DNA of 26,074 nt from an uncultured Mucilaginibacter sp. (GTDB lineage Bacteria > Bacteroidota > Bacteroidia > Sphingobacteriales > Sphingobacteriaceae), in NCBI GenBank assembly GCA_903885865.1, contig CAISKH010000033.1, positions 1-26,074 on the forward strand, given 5' to 3'. The notes under the pieces are model-generated. The model had not been told where the DNA came from. It did no database searches and saw only the letters and a program-made list of their open reading frames with translations. The position numbers and the translations under genes were made by a program. Positions 7,658-15,131 of this stretch are shown in pieces (the first letter of the stretch is position 1; every line of letters starts with the position of its first letter).

Positions 7658-9678
7658 TATGCGTATCCTATAACGGGATTCATCGCCTTAATTTGCGTAA
7701 TAATGTCTGCGCCAGTTGCTACATTTACTTTGAAATCCAATGTGGTGCTTACATTAACATTCGGCGTTTGCATGAAAGAAGGCATATTTGATTTATCAAG
7801 TACATTTTTAGTTTGGTTAGCCCCATTAGCATCGCCGCTATATCGAGATAATTCTTGCATATCCATTTGCGGGGATTTATAAGCGTTCATAAAATCAAAA
7901 TCAGCGGGGGGCTGCAAATTGAACATATCATAGTCTTTAAAATTTTCTGGCATAACAAAGTCATGTGAAAGCGGATGATCTTTGTAGTTAAACGTACCCT
8001 TTTTCATTTTCTTTAAGAAATTAACGGTTTCATCAGGCATTTTAGAAACATCATGCACACGTCCTGTTTTATCCGTCCAGTTTGAAGCGCCGCTAAGGAA
8101 TAGATCTAAATCGTGCGGATTCCAGTTCCATGCCGCTAATGCTTTTTCTACATCGCCATTAAAACGTGTTAAGTTTTCTTTTAGTAATTTTACAGCACCT
8201 TCTGTTGAGCTTTTTATGTTAAACGGATTAGTAACATGTAATGCTTTTGAGGTTTCCGGCATAAGCCCAAACGGGCCTTGAGCGCCTTTATGAGATAACA
8301 GATTTTTGCCGCGCCCTGATTCCACAGTATATAGCTGACTTAATATACCTTCAGGGAGTCCATTCGCAATTTCCATGCGTTTAAAATATGCTTCCAATTC
8401 TGGCTCTTTTACAACTTTGCCCGAATCATAACGCGGGCCAGGGTTTTCTAGCGCTTGAGCAAAGTCCTCAAAGTGCTTTTCTTTTTCTTTCTGTCTTTTT
8501 GTTTTATATCCGGTAATGTCTGCTATCCATTTAGCTGCATCACCTACAGCCTCAGCTACATCAGCCACAGCGTTAAGAAAAGCGTCCAGTGTATTCTTAA
8601 AGTCATCACCACTTAAATAATCAGCGAAGGATTTAATGCCTTCGCCAAAAGAGGCTATCCATTCTTTTAAGTGGGGGTTTTTAAGGAAGGCTTTTATAGC
8701 CACTCCTATAGCTATAGCCAAATCACCTAATGGCCCTGTTAAATCATTTAGTCCTGTTATAAGAGTCAGTTCAATACTTTTACCTGCAACTTGCAGATTT
8801 TGCTTAAAGGTTTGCCATGCCTGATCTAATTCATCTAGTGTCTTAAATGCGTCATTGCCTCTATGAAGATTATCAATGAACAGCTTAAATTCTTCCTCGG
8901 TCAGATTTCCAAGCCTTCGTATATCCTCAAATTGTGCAAGCTGAGTAGCGCCTGTAGCTTCAATGATGGCTTGCTGACCGTGGTATTTTTGATATATGCC
9001 CCTTAGCTGAGTAACGACTTCCGGCAAAAGTTCAGCCGCATTTTTGCCTTTACTTTCCTTGACACCTATCCGCGCAAGAATAGGCTGCTTTCTAATATCA
9101 CTTTGAATATCGGCTAAATTACCTAGAAGGCTATTAACATCAAAATAGCGTTCACCATAAATTTGAGCAGAACGGTATTGTCCGGTAGTGATACCAAGTC
9201 CTTGCGCGGCGCGGCGATCAGAACTTACCGCTTCGGCTAAAGCCCCCAAGCCAAACCCGCTACCGATTGCGCCAAGCGTTAGCCATTTGGCTGCGGATAT
9301 GGCGGTATCCGCCATATCTTTAGCTATTCGTGTGGTGATTTTTGCTACATTGACAAGCCCTACATGCCTATCAACAAGCACTTTATTAAAATCTTTTCCG
9401 CGCTTGGATTCGGCTTTGTTGTTTTTATCTTCTTTGGATGCAGCTTTTTCAGCTTCTTTATTAAAATCTTTTTGGCGCTTGGATTTGGCTTTGTGGTTTT
9501 TATCTTCTTTGGATGCAGCTTTGGCTTCAGCTTTTTCAGCTTCTTTTATTTCCTTAGCTATGTTCTTCCATTGCCCCGGCATAGCTTCAAGGATGCTTTG
9601 GAGTTTAAGCATCTGCTCATTGAAAGCTTGGAACTTCTCGTCTAATAAATCTATTTCGATAATGGATTTTGTAGCCAT
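7657..9678 (-). CDS. Tape measure protein with lytic transglycosylase (SLT) domain
   Basis: A 673-residue protein downstream of the tail chaperone pair, the standard tape measure position. Residues 1-100 are charged coiled coil and contain a 25-residue tandem duplication (about 51-74 and 75-99, core ASKEDKN and SKR.KDFNK). A hydrophobic stretch (~125-150, AKWLTLGAIGSGFGLGALAEA) and a second one (~312-332) could be membrane segments. Residues ~428-545 are an SLT/lysozyme-like fold: YTVESGRGK with likely catalytic Glu453, GAQGPFGLMPETSKAL, and ALAAWNWNPHDLD, the counterparts of the ESGF, GxMQ and AYNxG motifs in soluble transglycosylases. It sets tail length and would cut peptidoglycan during DNA entry. 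The Glu and the downstream motifs look intact. At 673 residues it suggests a fairly short tail. Confidence 0.87.
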   Translation of the reverse strand: MATKSIIEIDLLDEKFQAFNEQMLKLQSILEAMPGQWKNIAKEIKEAEKAEAKAASKEDKNHKAKSKRQKDFNKEAEKAASKEDKNNKAESKRGKDFNKVLVDRHVGLVNVAKITTRIAKDMADTAISAAKWLTLGAIGSGFGLGALAEAVSSDRRAAQGLGITTGQYRSAQIYGERYFDVNSLLGNLADIQSDIRKQPILARIGVKESKGKNAAELLPEVVTQLRGIYQKYHGQQAIIEATGATQLAQFEDIRRLGNLTEEEFKLFIDNLHRGNDAFKTLDELDQAWQTFKQNLQVAGKSIELTLITGLNDLTGPLGDLAIAIGVAIKAFLKNPHLKEWIASFGEGIKSFADYLSGDDFKNTLDAFLNAVADVAEAVGDAAKWIADITGYKTKRQKEKEKHFEDFAQALENPGPRYDSGKVVKEPELEAYFKRMEIANGLPEGILSQLYTVESGRGKNLLSHKGAQGPFGLMPETSKALHVTNPFNIKSSTEGAVKLLKENLTRFNGDVEKALAAWNWNPHDLDLFLSGASNWTDKTGRVHDVSKMPDETVNFLKKMKKGTFNYKDHPLSHDFVMPENFKDYDMFNLQPPADFDFMNAYKSPQMDMQELSRYSGDANGANQTKNVLDKSNMPSFMQTPNVNVSTTLDFKVNVATGADIITQIKAMNPVIGYA
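9382..9543 (-). repeat. 75-base tandem duplication in the tape measure gene
   Basis: Two adjacent copies begin at 9382 and 9457. They share tttattaaaatctttt, gcgcttgga, ggctttg and ttatcttctttggatgcagc, and encode the charged repeat around residues 51-99 of the tape measure. The second copy carries an extra 12 bases near its end (ttggcttcagct), itself a small duplication. Length is a multiple of three, so the frame is kept. It could lengthen the coiled coil and hence the tail slightly. Confidence 0.85.
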
Positions 9679-9695
9679 ATCATACCTTTATCGAG

Positions 9696-9926
9696 TTAAA
9701 AAAATGATCTATTATTGATGGCGCGGATTAAATGACGGTTACGATATTCTTGAGCGTCTGTCCATTTGCCGCCATGCTCTCGCACAAATTCCTCAAACCA
9801 TTCATTGCTGAGAGAGTCTAGGATATTACCGAGGATTCCTTGGCCTTCTTTCCAGTAGGCTCTTTTTTGTTCAATGTCGGCAAACCATTCATGTAACCCG
9901 TAGCATCCAAGGATGAAAGCACCCAA
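9696..9926 (-). CDS. Tail assembly chaperone, downstream (T-like) frame of a frameshift pair
   Basis: This frame is -1 relative to the upstream chaperone gene and overlaps its 3' end. As a stand-alone gene it would need a TTG start at 9926, with no good ribosome binding site. It is better read as the extension made by -1 frameshifting at the A6 run (9863-9868), as in lambda gpG/gpGT. The fused protein would have the first 180 residues of the G-like protein followed by 55 residues beginning RAYWKEGQG and ending NNRSFF, about 235 in all. The charged, aromatic segment (NEWFEEFVREHGGKWTD) would bind the tape measure. The tape measure gene starts 18 bases downstream, the expected neighbour. The frame and order are seen; frameshifting itself is inferred. 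Confidence 0.65.
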   Translation of the reverse strand: MGAFILGCYGLHEWFADIEQKRAYWKEGQGILGNILDSLSNEWFEEFVREHGGKWTDAQEYRNRHLIRAINNRSFF

Positions 9927-10402
9927 TTTCTTAATGCTCCTGCCATCTCCAAGAAAGAATTTTTCAAATCCTTCGGAGCAACCTTGGAGATTGCAATAAA
10001 AAAAACGAGGCTACTGAGTAATTCAGCTTCGTCATCTTCATCCAGCACGCCGCGTTTTACCGCTGTATCAAAGGGTATCGACTCCCACCCTTTTTCACCA
10101 CTTACAAGAACATTGGTCAAACGGATAATTTCATTCACCAATCCGAACTTAACACCACCAGTACCATCCCAATTACCCGCTTTGGTAGCTATGGATTTCA
10201 ACGCGGGATAGGCTAATTGCGGCGCGGATAAAACCAAATGCGCCTGATTCACGCTATCAAAGCATTGGCTGAATACCTTACCAAGTTCCAAGTAAAACTG
10301 CTCAAAAACAGCGCGGCTAATAGAAACTGAATGAATATACACCACTCCATTTTTAGCCGTCTGAATCGGCATCACGAGATTCAGATTCCGGTCAATTTTC
10401 AC
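9818..10402 (-). CDS. Tail assembly chaperone, G-like
   Basis: A 194-residue protein between the tail tube and the tape measure. The start is GTG at 10402, backed by AAAGGAT six bases upstream; no nearer in-frame ATG fits. The sequence begins with a beta hairpin (LNLVMPIQTAKNGVVYIHSVSIS), continues as helices (FEQFYLELGKVFSQCF, EIIRLTNVLV) and ends with an alternate tail of Lys/Glu/Ser. It has no enzymatic motif. Position, size and the overlapping -1 frame match the lambda gpG type of chaperone, which holds the tape measure soluble until tube assembly. In the normal frame it stops at 9818; the frameshifted product is described separately. Confidence 0.7.
   Translation of the reverse strand: MKIDRNLNLVMPIQTAKNGVVYIHSVSISRAVFEQFYLELGKVFSQCFDSVNQAHLVLSAPQLAYPALKSIATKAGNWDGTGGVKFGLVNEIIRLTNVLVSGEKGWESIPFDTAVKRGVLDEDDEAELLSSLVFFIAISKVAPKDLKNSFLEMAGALRNWVLSSLDATGYMNGLPTLNKKEPTGKKAKESSVIS
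9863..9869 (-). promoter_or_regulatory. Candidate -1 ribosomal frameshift site (A6 run)
   Basis: On the coding strand the zero frame reads AAC AAA AAA GAG, a run of six A. The frame entered by a -1 slip (CAA AAA AGA) stays open to 9696. Lys180 on AAA can re-pair perfectly after a one-base slip; a tandem slip would give a mismatch at the first position of the P-site codon (CAA). So the site is a plausible, not perfect, slippery heptamer. It lies 45 bases before the G-like stop codon. Confidence 0.55.
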
Positions 10403-10412
10403 TTTTTATCCT

Positions 10413-10856
10413 TTATGCAACCGCCCACATGGTTGAGTTAATTAAGTAAACACCGCGTAAGCGAATAATCAGCCCCGCCTGTGTACCGTCGAAAGTCACT
10501 TCCTGAATATTTGACAAAACGCAGTTATTAAACTGAAAGGGTGACAGCACTGTGTTATCGGGGTAAATAGCAACCGACCCCATAGTGGTGTTAGTTTCAA
10601 TTTGAGCCTTATACGCATCGGCAAGTGCTTGTGTGCGAAGCAAGTGCATTGTTACGTTAGCGAAAATATACGGCTCAGGACTGGTTACGGCTCCGGTTAA
10701 GGTTCCGATCAGTTGCGACAATTCCCCCTCAAAGCCAATGCTGATAGCTTCTTTAGCTAAGTAGGGGGAGGTAACATTCAAACTACCGAAGTCTGAATAC
10801 ACTACACTTGCGAGTAGCCGATTGAGTGTGCCTTGTACAATATGTGGAGTAGCCAT
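10413..10856 (-). CDS. Tail tube protein
   Basis: A 147-residue protein directly after the sheath gene, the usual site of the tube gene in contractile-tail phages. It starts MATPHIVQGTLNRLLASVVY, has the beta-rich composition of tube proteins, and carries NCVLSNIQEVTFDGTQAG, a pattern seen in tube proteins of this type where a strand pair is followed by a variable loop and a closing strand (GLIIRLRGVYLINSTMW). Size fits one tube subunit. It would stack as hexameric rings inside the sheath and carry DNA during injection. Assigned on order and fold pattern; no direct family match can be run here. Confidence 0.72.
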   Translation of the reverse strand: MATPHIVQGTLNRLLASVVYSDFGSLNVTSPYLAKEAISIGFEGELSQLIGTLTGAVTSPEPYIFANVTMHLLRTQALADAYKAQIETNTTMGSVAIYPDNTVLSPFQFNNCVLSNIQEVTFDGTQAGLIIRLRGVYLINSTMWAVA

Positions 10857-10868
10857 TATTTATTCTCC

Positions 10869-12185
10869 TTAAACGGGAATGTTGGACGCGGTTAAGTAGA
10901 TAGTAATGGAGTTAAAGCCTCTCAACGGTACGAAAGTAACGCTTAATCCATTGTAGATACCCGCTGCATAATCGCTCGGATGCTGTGCTATATAACTCAC
11001 AAACGAAATAGCGTTTACAGTGCAAGGTGATAAAATAAGCCCAAAAGATATGCCATTATTCATCAACGCTTGTGCTACTTGCTGCAAGGAATTAATGCCC
11101 GCTTGGTTGTAATACAACGGATTAGTAGGTGTATTGCTGCCGTTGATGATCGCAGCGGATAAAGCAATAGCGGCATTGATGTTCACCCAATCCGTTGAAT
11201 ACCAGTAATTGAAGGGGTGTAAATCCATGCACTCACCATTCTCAATCAATGTTGTGCTGATTTGCCCTTGCGCTCCAGTACCAATCCAGTTCACGCCTAT
11301 AGCCGCCAGTGTGGTTTGCTGTGCATTGGTCAGAACAGGGGGGATAACCCCATATACAAAAGTGTATTCAAGCGGTGAAGCCAGATTGTTAGCCGCAGGA
11401 TTATAGTTCAGAGTTTGCGCCATAACCGCCGCTGCTGACCACTGAGTTACAGGCGCAGATAAAGCTTCATAAACAATAACCGCTGCTTTGTTGCCTTCAT
11501 ATGGCCCATATGAATCGGCGTTCATCGGCGTTGTAATATCTTGAACGCTTATGAAGAAATACACTTTCGATGTTGGCGAAGAATTAGCCAATACCAGCGC
11601 GGGCATCGTAGAATCCGCCGACACTTCTGTGGTAACACAGTATGAATAGAACGGAATTGTGGGGTTAGCCATATATGCTGCTAATGCAGTTACCCCCTGC
11701 GCCGCAGTACCAATGCCTAATTCCAGCACATAAACTGCGTTACCTGTTCCTTGTGCAAAATAAGTAGTCGCCATAGCGACCAAATCTTGTTCTGATTCTG
11801 TAACGTATGTTCCTTGAATGGTAGCTGTTCCGGGGCTGGAAACCAAAGCATAAGTGAAGGTATTAGTACCAGTGGAAGTAATGGTGAATGTACCGTTGTA
11901 TGCCGTTGGCGTTACGCCAGAAATAATTCCTAAAAGAGTATCCGTAAGGGGGATACCATGCGGCGAAGCCAGAGTTACAGTAACTACGCCTGTATTCCAC
12001 ACCAGAGAAGTTGTAGCGATAGGACTGGAAAGAATAGCAGTCAAATCGCTCATTTGGGTTAAGAGGGCGGTACTCCCCGCGGTTAGCGTGGTGCCCCCCT
12101 GAGTTACAAACGCGCCAGTTCTTTGCAGCGTGGAAGGCGCACTTGCTACCTGTTGGGAAACTACTACATTGACAATATTGGGCAT
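10869..12185 (-). CDS. Tail sheath protein with an inserted beta domain
   Basis: A 438-residue protein just upstream of the tube gene. The N-terminus (MPNIVNVVVSQQVASAPSTLQRTGAFVTQGG) matches the start of DUF3383-type / myovirus sheath proteins, and the C-terminal region (PLYYNQAGINSLQQVAQALM, SFGLILSPCTVNAISFVSY, LSVTFVPLRGFNSITIYLT) is sheath-like. Residues ~59-126 are an inserted domain (LVWNTGVVTVTLASPHG, GVTPTAYNGTFTITSTGTNTF) that recurs in baseplate J and the distal baseplate protein. After it the conserved core resumes with EQDLVAMATTYFAQGTGNAVYV. The sheath surrounds the tube and contracts to drive it into the cell. The inserted domain would be displayed on the outer surface; this is inferred from insertion sites in other sheaths. 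Confidence 0.8.
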   Translation of the reverse strand: MPNIVNVVVSQQVASAPSTLQRTGAFVTQGGTTLTAGSTALLTQMSDLTAILSSPIATTSLVWNTGVVTVTLASPHGIPLTDTLLGIISGVTPTAYNGTFTITSTGTNTFTYALVSSPGTATIQGTYVTESEQDLVAMATTYFAQGTGNAVYVLELGIGTAAQGVTALAAYMANPTIPFYSYCVTTEVSADSTMPALVLANSSPTSKVYFFISVQDITTPMNADSYGPYEGNKAAVIVYEALSAPVTQWSAAAVMAQTLNYNPAANNLASPLEYTFVYGVIPPVLTNAQQTTLAAIGVNWIGTGAQGQISTTLIENGECMDLHPFNYWYSTDWVNINAAIALSAAIINGSNTPTNPLYYNQAGINSLQQVAQALMNNGISFGLILSPCTVNAISFVSYIAQHPSDYAAGIYNGLSVTFVPLRGFNSITIYLTASNIPV

Positions 12186-12198
12186 AATAGTCCCCTAA

Positions 12199-12513
12199 TT
12201 AATTATAGCTGACAGAAACAACTTGGTCTGTACCGGGCACCACAACGATGCCAACGCCGCATGGGAAGTCAAACGCATAAGTGCCTACTACATCGGGGAT
12301 AGTACCTACCAGATTAGCTGCACCTACACCTGAAGTGGTCGTATGGTCATAAATCAAGCCTACTGTAGAACCGGCGGTATTCACATTGACTTTAACAATG
12401 CGGCCTCGCATCGCCTTGACTACGGTTGCCGCGGAAACATTGAGTACGGAATGGATGCCCTGCCCGGTGATAAGAGCGCCATTAATAATTGCGGGATTTG
12501 AAGTGATAGCCAT
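12199..12513 (-). CDS. Small beta-rich structural protein upstream of sheath
   Basis: A 104-residue protein, 13 bases upstream of the sheath gene. It looks like one beta-sandwich: NPAIINGALITGQGIHSVLN, then VVKAMRGRIVKVNVNTAGSTVGLIYD, and a closing GVGIVVVPGTDQVVSVSY. The pattern R-G-R-I-V-K-V-N-V-N-T-A-G-S, Y-D, F-D-F-P-C-G-V-G resembles short virion proteins of unknown role in many phages, perhaps decoration or fibre parts. No enzymatic motif. I do not recognise a named family. Confidence 0.6.
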   Translation of the reverse strand: MAITSNPAIINGALITGQGIHSVLNVSAATVVKAMRGRIVKVNVNTAGSTVGLIYDHTTTSGVGAANLVGTIPDVVGTYAFDFPCGVGIVVVPGTDQVVSVSYN

Positions 12514-12548
12514 TTTGGTATTCCTTTTTTTTGGACATTGATGTTAAG

Positions 12549-13562
12549 TTACGGGGTAGTGCTCATAAATGCTGAAGTAATGTATTTTTGGACTACATTG
12601 TTAACCGTGTTCTGGTAATAGCTAACTTTGAAGATAATCACCTTTTTCATAGCGATAATACCCAATTCAGTCTGAGTCAGCTTTTCATCCCGAATAACAG
12701 GCATATTCATTATGCCGATATTATCCGTATTCATGCTGTATTGAAACACATAATTGGCAAAATTTATAGCCTCATTATTGCGTATGCCGTAGATGGTTAT
12801 TTTAACCGTATCGCTCACCAGTTGGTTAGAACTGGACTGCACAGGCGGGCCGGAACCGGGGATTATATTGTTGACTATGGGGAACTGCCCCAAAGCTGTC
12901 GTATCCGATGGTTCTATATGGACAGAAGCATAAGGTGGGGGCAAATTCTGCCCTACCAGAAATGAAGGATACAGCGGAAAAAGAGCATTTAATGTCAGCC
13001 AAATGGGTAAGCTATTTGAAACTATGACGCTGGTAGTATCAAAACCTGTCATGGAATCAATAACTTGTGTATCCATTACCGAATACAAAGCATCACCGCG
13101 ATAATGATACAGGTCAGCTTGCTTATAGAAATTATCCCTGCGTATAAAAGCGAACCGCGTTTCTTCATAGGTCGCTATATACATGAACTGGGGGCTGATT
13201 AAATTAAAATCCTGAATCGCGCTCAGGGAAGTAAAAATCACATGGTTATGCGCCGGGGTTCTGTCCTCTAATTGGAGCAGTTCTGTGGACAGATGAAATG
13301 AGCCTTGTACCGTAATTTGCCGGGCGGGGACGCCAAGCGGGTAATTATCATATTCCAGCCGGTCATATTGCGAAGCATTATAGAGCGCGGAATCGGTTAA
13401 TAATGAAGCATTTACCCAAAAAACATAGCCATCAAGAGGCAAAATAAGCTTGGCATATAGGGTAAAAGTTATCTCCTGATTGCCTGAAAGCGTATTTACG
13501 CCTTCTGCCAAGCCAGAAGCTAATTGGGGCTTAGCGCCCGAACTTTCCTCGACGGTACTCAT
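12549..13562 (-). CDS. Virion structural protein of unknown function
   Basis: A 337-residue protein whose ATG overlaps the upstream stop (TAATG). It is rich in aromatic residues and beta-strand-like segments: ITFTLYAKLILPLDGYVFWVNASLL, then YDRLEYDNYPLGVPARQITVQGSFH and TELLQLEDRTPAHNHVIFTS, later IKITIYGIRNNEAINFANYVFQ. There is no signal peptide, membrane segment or catalytic motif. The place between neck candidates and the sheath suggests a neck or tail terminator role, but it is larger than a usual terminator (often 130-200 residues). I do not recognise the family. Confidence 0.6.
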   Translation of the reverse strand: MSTVEESSGAKPQLASGLAEGVNTLSGNQEITFTLYAKLILPLDGYVFWVNASLLTDSALYNASQYDRLEYDNYPLGVPARQITVQGSFHLSTELLQLEDRTPAHNHVIFTSLSAIQDFNLISPQFMYIATYEETRFAFIRRDNFYKQADLYHYRGDALYSVMDTQVIDSMTGFDTTSVIVSNSLPIWLTLNALFPLYPSFLVGQNLPPPYASVHIEPSDTTALGQFPIVNNIIPGSGPPVQSSSNQLVSDTVKITIYGIRNNEAINFANYVFQYSMNTDNIGIMNMPVIRDEKLTQTELGIIAMKKVIIFKVSYYQNTVNNVVQKYITSAFMSTTP

Positions 13563-14020
13563 TAATCAACCCAACTTTTGAGTGAAGCTTCCAATACGCC
13601 TGAATAAATAAAGCTAGGCCGACGATCACCCCTGATCTGCTTATACTTTTGACCTTTTTTAACGCCTCGAATACGCTTGCCGCTTCTAGTACGCAAGGTC
13701 AGACCAGCCAGTGCAGCCTTAGTAGGTACGCCGGGGATGCCTAAGCCTTCCACTTCTTGCAGACTTATAAATTCCTTGAAGCGCTTATCTATAAGCCCTG
13801 TAGCGTCACCAAAAGGGTCGGGTATGGGATTGCCTGATACTGCCGAAGCGACAGCATCGGCAACGCTATCCTCAAGATATAGGGCTATTTTATTTTCATT
13901 ATTTTTGTAAAATTCTGAAAATAACCCGTATTTTTCTTCCAGTTCCATGCCCACTTCACCCGTTGTTTTTCCTTCGGGTTCAGGTACGTCAAAAACTCCC
14001 AAATGCAGCGTGAGGCTCAT
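13562..14020 (-). CDS. Putative tail completion / neck protein
   Basis: A 152-residue protein coupled by TAATG overlaps to both neighbours. The N-terminal part is charged with helices (TGEVGMELEEKYGLFSEFYKNNENKIALY). The C-terminal part, KGQKYKQIRGDRRPSFIYSG and then VLEASLKSWVD, resembles the end of tail completion proteins of the gpS / HK97 gp10 sort, where a basic stretch precedes R-P-S-F-x-x-T-G-x-L. The central segment is basic and glycine-rich (TLRTRSGKRIRGVKKG). Order between capsid and sheath fits a head-tail joining role. Assigned with low certainty. Confidence 0.5.
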   Translation of the reverse strand: MSLTLHLGVFDVPEPEGKTTGEVGMELEEKYGLFSEFYKNNENKIALYLEDSVADAVASAVSGNPIPDPFGDATGLIDKRFKEFISLQEVEGLGIPGVPTKAALAGLTLRTRSGKRIRGVKKGQKYKQIRGDRRPSFIYSGVLEASLKSWVD

Positions 14021-14478
14021 TAGGAAAGCCCCCAGAGCGTCCCTAAAGATTGCATGAAGGCGACGGCTTGCCGCCCATAGGGATTTTTAATGGCTTGCAA
14101 AGAGATAAGATCGAGATTTTGAAGCCCTTTGCCGACTGATAGGGCTTCGCTGGTGGTCGTATCGGATGCGGCATTGATTACCCCTGCCACAAAGTTATTG
14201 ATGCCATAGGCGGCTCTGGCATCAACGAAAAAGGTCTGCCCGGGGTAGTCCTGTTGCCATTGGAGCAGATTGCTGCCCGCCATGTTATACACCGTCAGCG
14301 TATAAATGTCGGGCAGCGTAGCTGAAAAATCCGTGGGCACCATATCAAGGGATACCTGATAGGCATAAGCATATCCCACATCATTATCAGCGATAACGAT
14401 GGAGGTCAGTCCCATTACTGCCCGCGACCAAGTAATAAAGCCCGTTAATGTTGGGGGGGAAACAATGGGGTCTGCCAT
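14020..14478 (-). CDS. Putative head-tail connector protein
   Basis: A 152-residue protein between the capsid-side AT-hook protein and the tail completion candidate. It has a helical start (GFITWSRAVMGL), then beta-like segments (GYAYAYQVSLDMVP, PDIYTLTVYNMAGSNLLQW, QDYPGQTFFVDARAAYGI) and a helical end (LQAIKNPYGRQAVAFMQSLG). No enzymatic motif. A gene at this site commonly encodes an adaptor that completes the portal vertex. I cannot name a family, so the role is positional inference. Confidence 0.5.
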   Translation of the reverse strand: MADPIVSPPTLTGFITWSRAVMGLTSIVIADNDVGYAYAYQVSLDMVPTDFSATLPDIYTLTVYNMAGSNLLQWQQDYPGQTFFVDARAAYGINNFVAGVINAASDTTTSEALSVGKGLQNLDLISLQAIKNPYGRQAVAFMQSLGTLWGLS

Positions 14479-14487
14479 AACGCTCCT

Positions 14488-14994
14488 TTAATGCTTTCTA
14501 GGCCGTCCTCGCCCTTTGGGGGTAATGCCTTCGCGGACTACTTCGATTGTCTGCTCAAACTTAGGCTCATTATCCCCTGCATTTTTCTTTTCTTCTAGCA
14601 CTTCCACTTCAAGACCCGCTTTTTGTTTCAGCCCCATTTCCTGCGCCTTATTGGAAAGGATTTGATCGGCAGCAACGGCAGTTACTTTACGGGCTTCCAA
14701 TGCCCGATCAATCATTTCCTGATCGCGTAACTCCAGCCCATGCTCAATACCATCAATACTGATGGGTTTGCCGAGAGAATAGGCAAGGCCACCAAAGCCC
14801 CTGCCGATTTTACCTATTTCCGTCATGCCATAAATCTCATGCTGTTTAATGATGTGATCAATTTCATCATTGGAACCATTAATCAGCATTTGCGCTCCGG
14901 CGCGGATATGATGCGCGAAAGGGCGTGGATTTTCCAACAGCATATAGGTGAAGTGAAATTCCTGCTTACTGCAATTTGCCACATAAAGTTTCAT
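14488..14994 (-). CDS. Hypothetical protein with an AT-hook-like C-terminus
   Basis: A 168-residue protein, first gene after the capsid terminator, with AGGGG as ribosome binding site. It begins MKLYVANCSKQEFHFTYMLL, then has GSNDEIDHIIKQHEIYGMTEIGK and a Gly/Ser loop (GFGGLAYSLGKPI), and a long charged helix region (DRALEARKVTAVAADQIL, then EVEVLEEKKNAG). The last residues, PKGRGRPRKH, match the AT-hook core (R-G-R-P) that binds the minor groove of AT-rich DNA. I have seen the MKLYVANC... pattern in uncharacterised phage virion-module proteins, but know no function. It may bind packaged DNA or guide neck assembly; both are speculative. Confidence 0.6.
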   Translation of the reverse strand: MKLYVANCSKQEFHFTYMLLENPRPFAHHIRAGAQMLINGSNDEIDHIIKQHEIYGMTEIGKIGRGFGGLAYSLGKPISIDGIEHGLELRDQEMIDRALEARKVTAVAADQILSNKAQEMGLKQKAGLEVEVLEEKKNAGDNEPKFEQTIEVVREGITPKGRGRPRKH

Positions 14995-15026
14995 GTTTTT
15001 CCCCTTAATCGGGTGAGGGAACCGAT

Positions 15027-15079
15027 GATGCGGGGTTTTTTAAGCCCCCGGCCCCCTCATTGAATCTAACCCCGGCATC
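15027..15079 (-). promoter_or_regulatory. Long imperfect hairpin between two virion operons
   Basis: GATGCGGGGTT (15027-15037) pairs with AACCCCGGCATC (15068-15079) apart from one bulged base, enclosing a 30-base loop that itself holds a G/C-rich run. It lies between the capsid terminator and the start of the AT-hook gene, in the 5' leader of that gene's transcript. It could be a processing site or attenuator. I see no classical promoter in the gap. Confidence 0.45.
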
Positions 15080-15091
15080 ACACGGAGTACA

Positions 15092-15119
15092 AAAAAGCCC
15101 CACCGAAGCGGGGCTTTTT
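15092..15119 (-). terminator. Rho-independent terminator downstream of the major capsid gene
   Basis: Read on the minus strand: AAAAAGCCCCGC, loop TTCG, GTGGGGCTTTTT. The stem is G/C-rich with one G-T pair, closed by a C(UUCG)G tetraloop, and followed by a T run. The A run on the other side makes it potentially bidirectional. It starts 13 bases after the capsid stop codon and separates head and tail transcription units. Confidence 0.9.
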
Positions 15120-15131
15120 ATTCAGTGCTTT

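Noticed and set aside
9188..9718. Rightward 176-residue frame antisense to the tape measure gene
   Set aside because: Ser/Ala/Leu-rich shadow of the charged coiled-coil coding strand; no start signal and no family.
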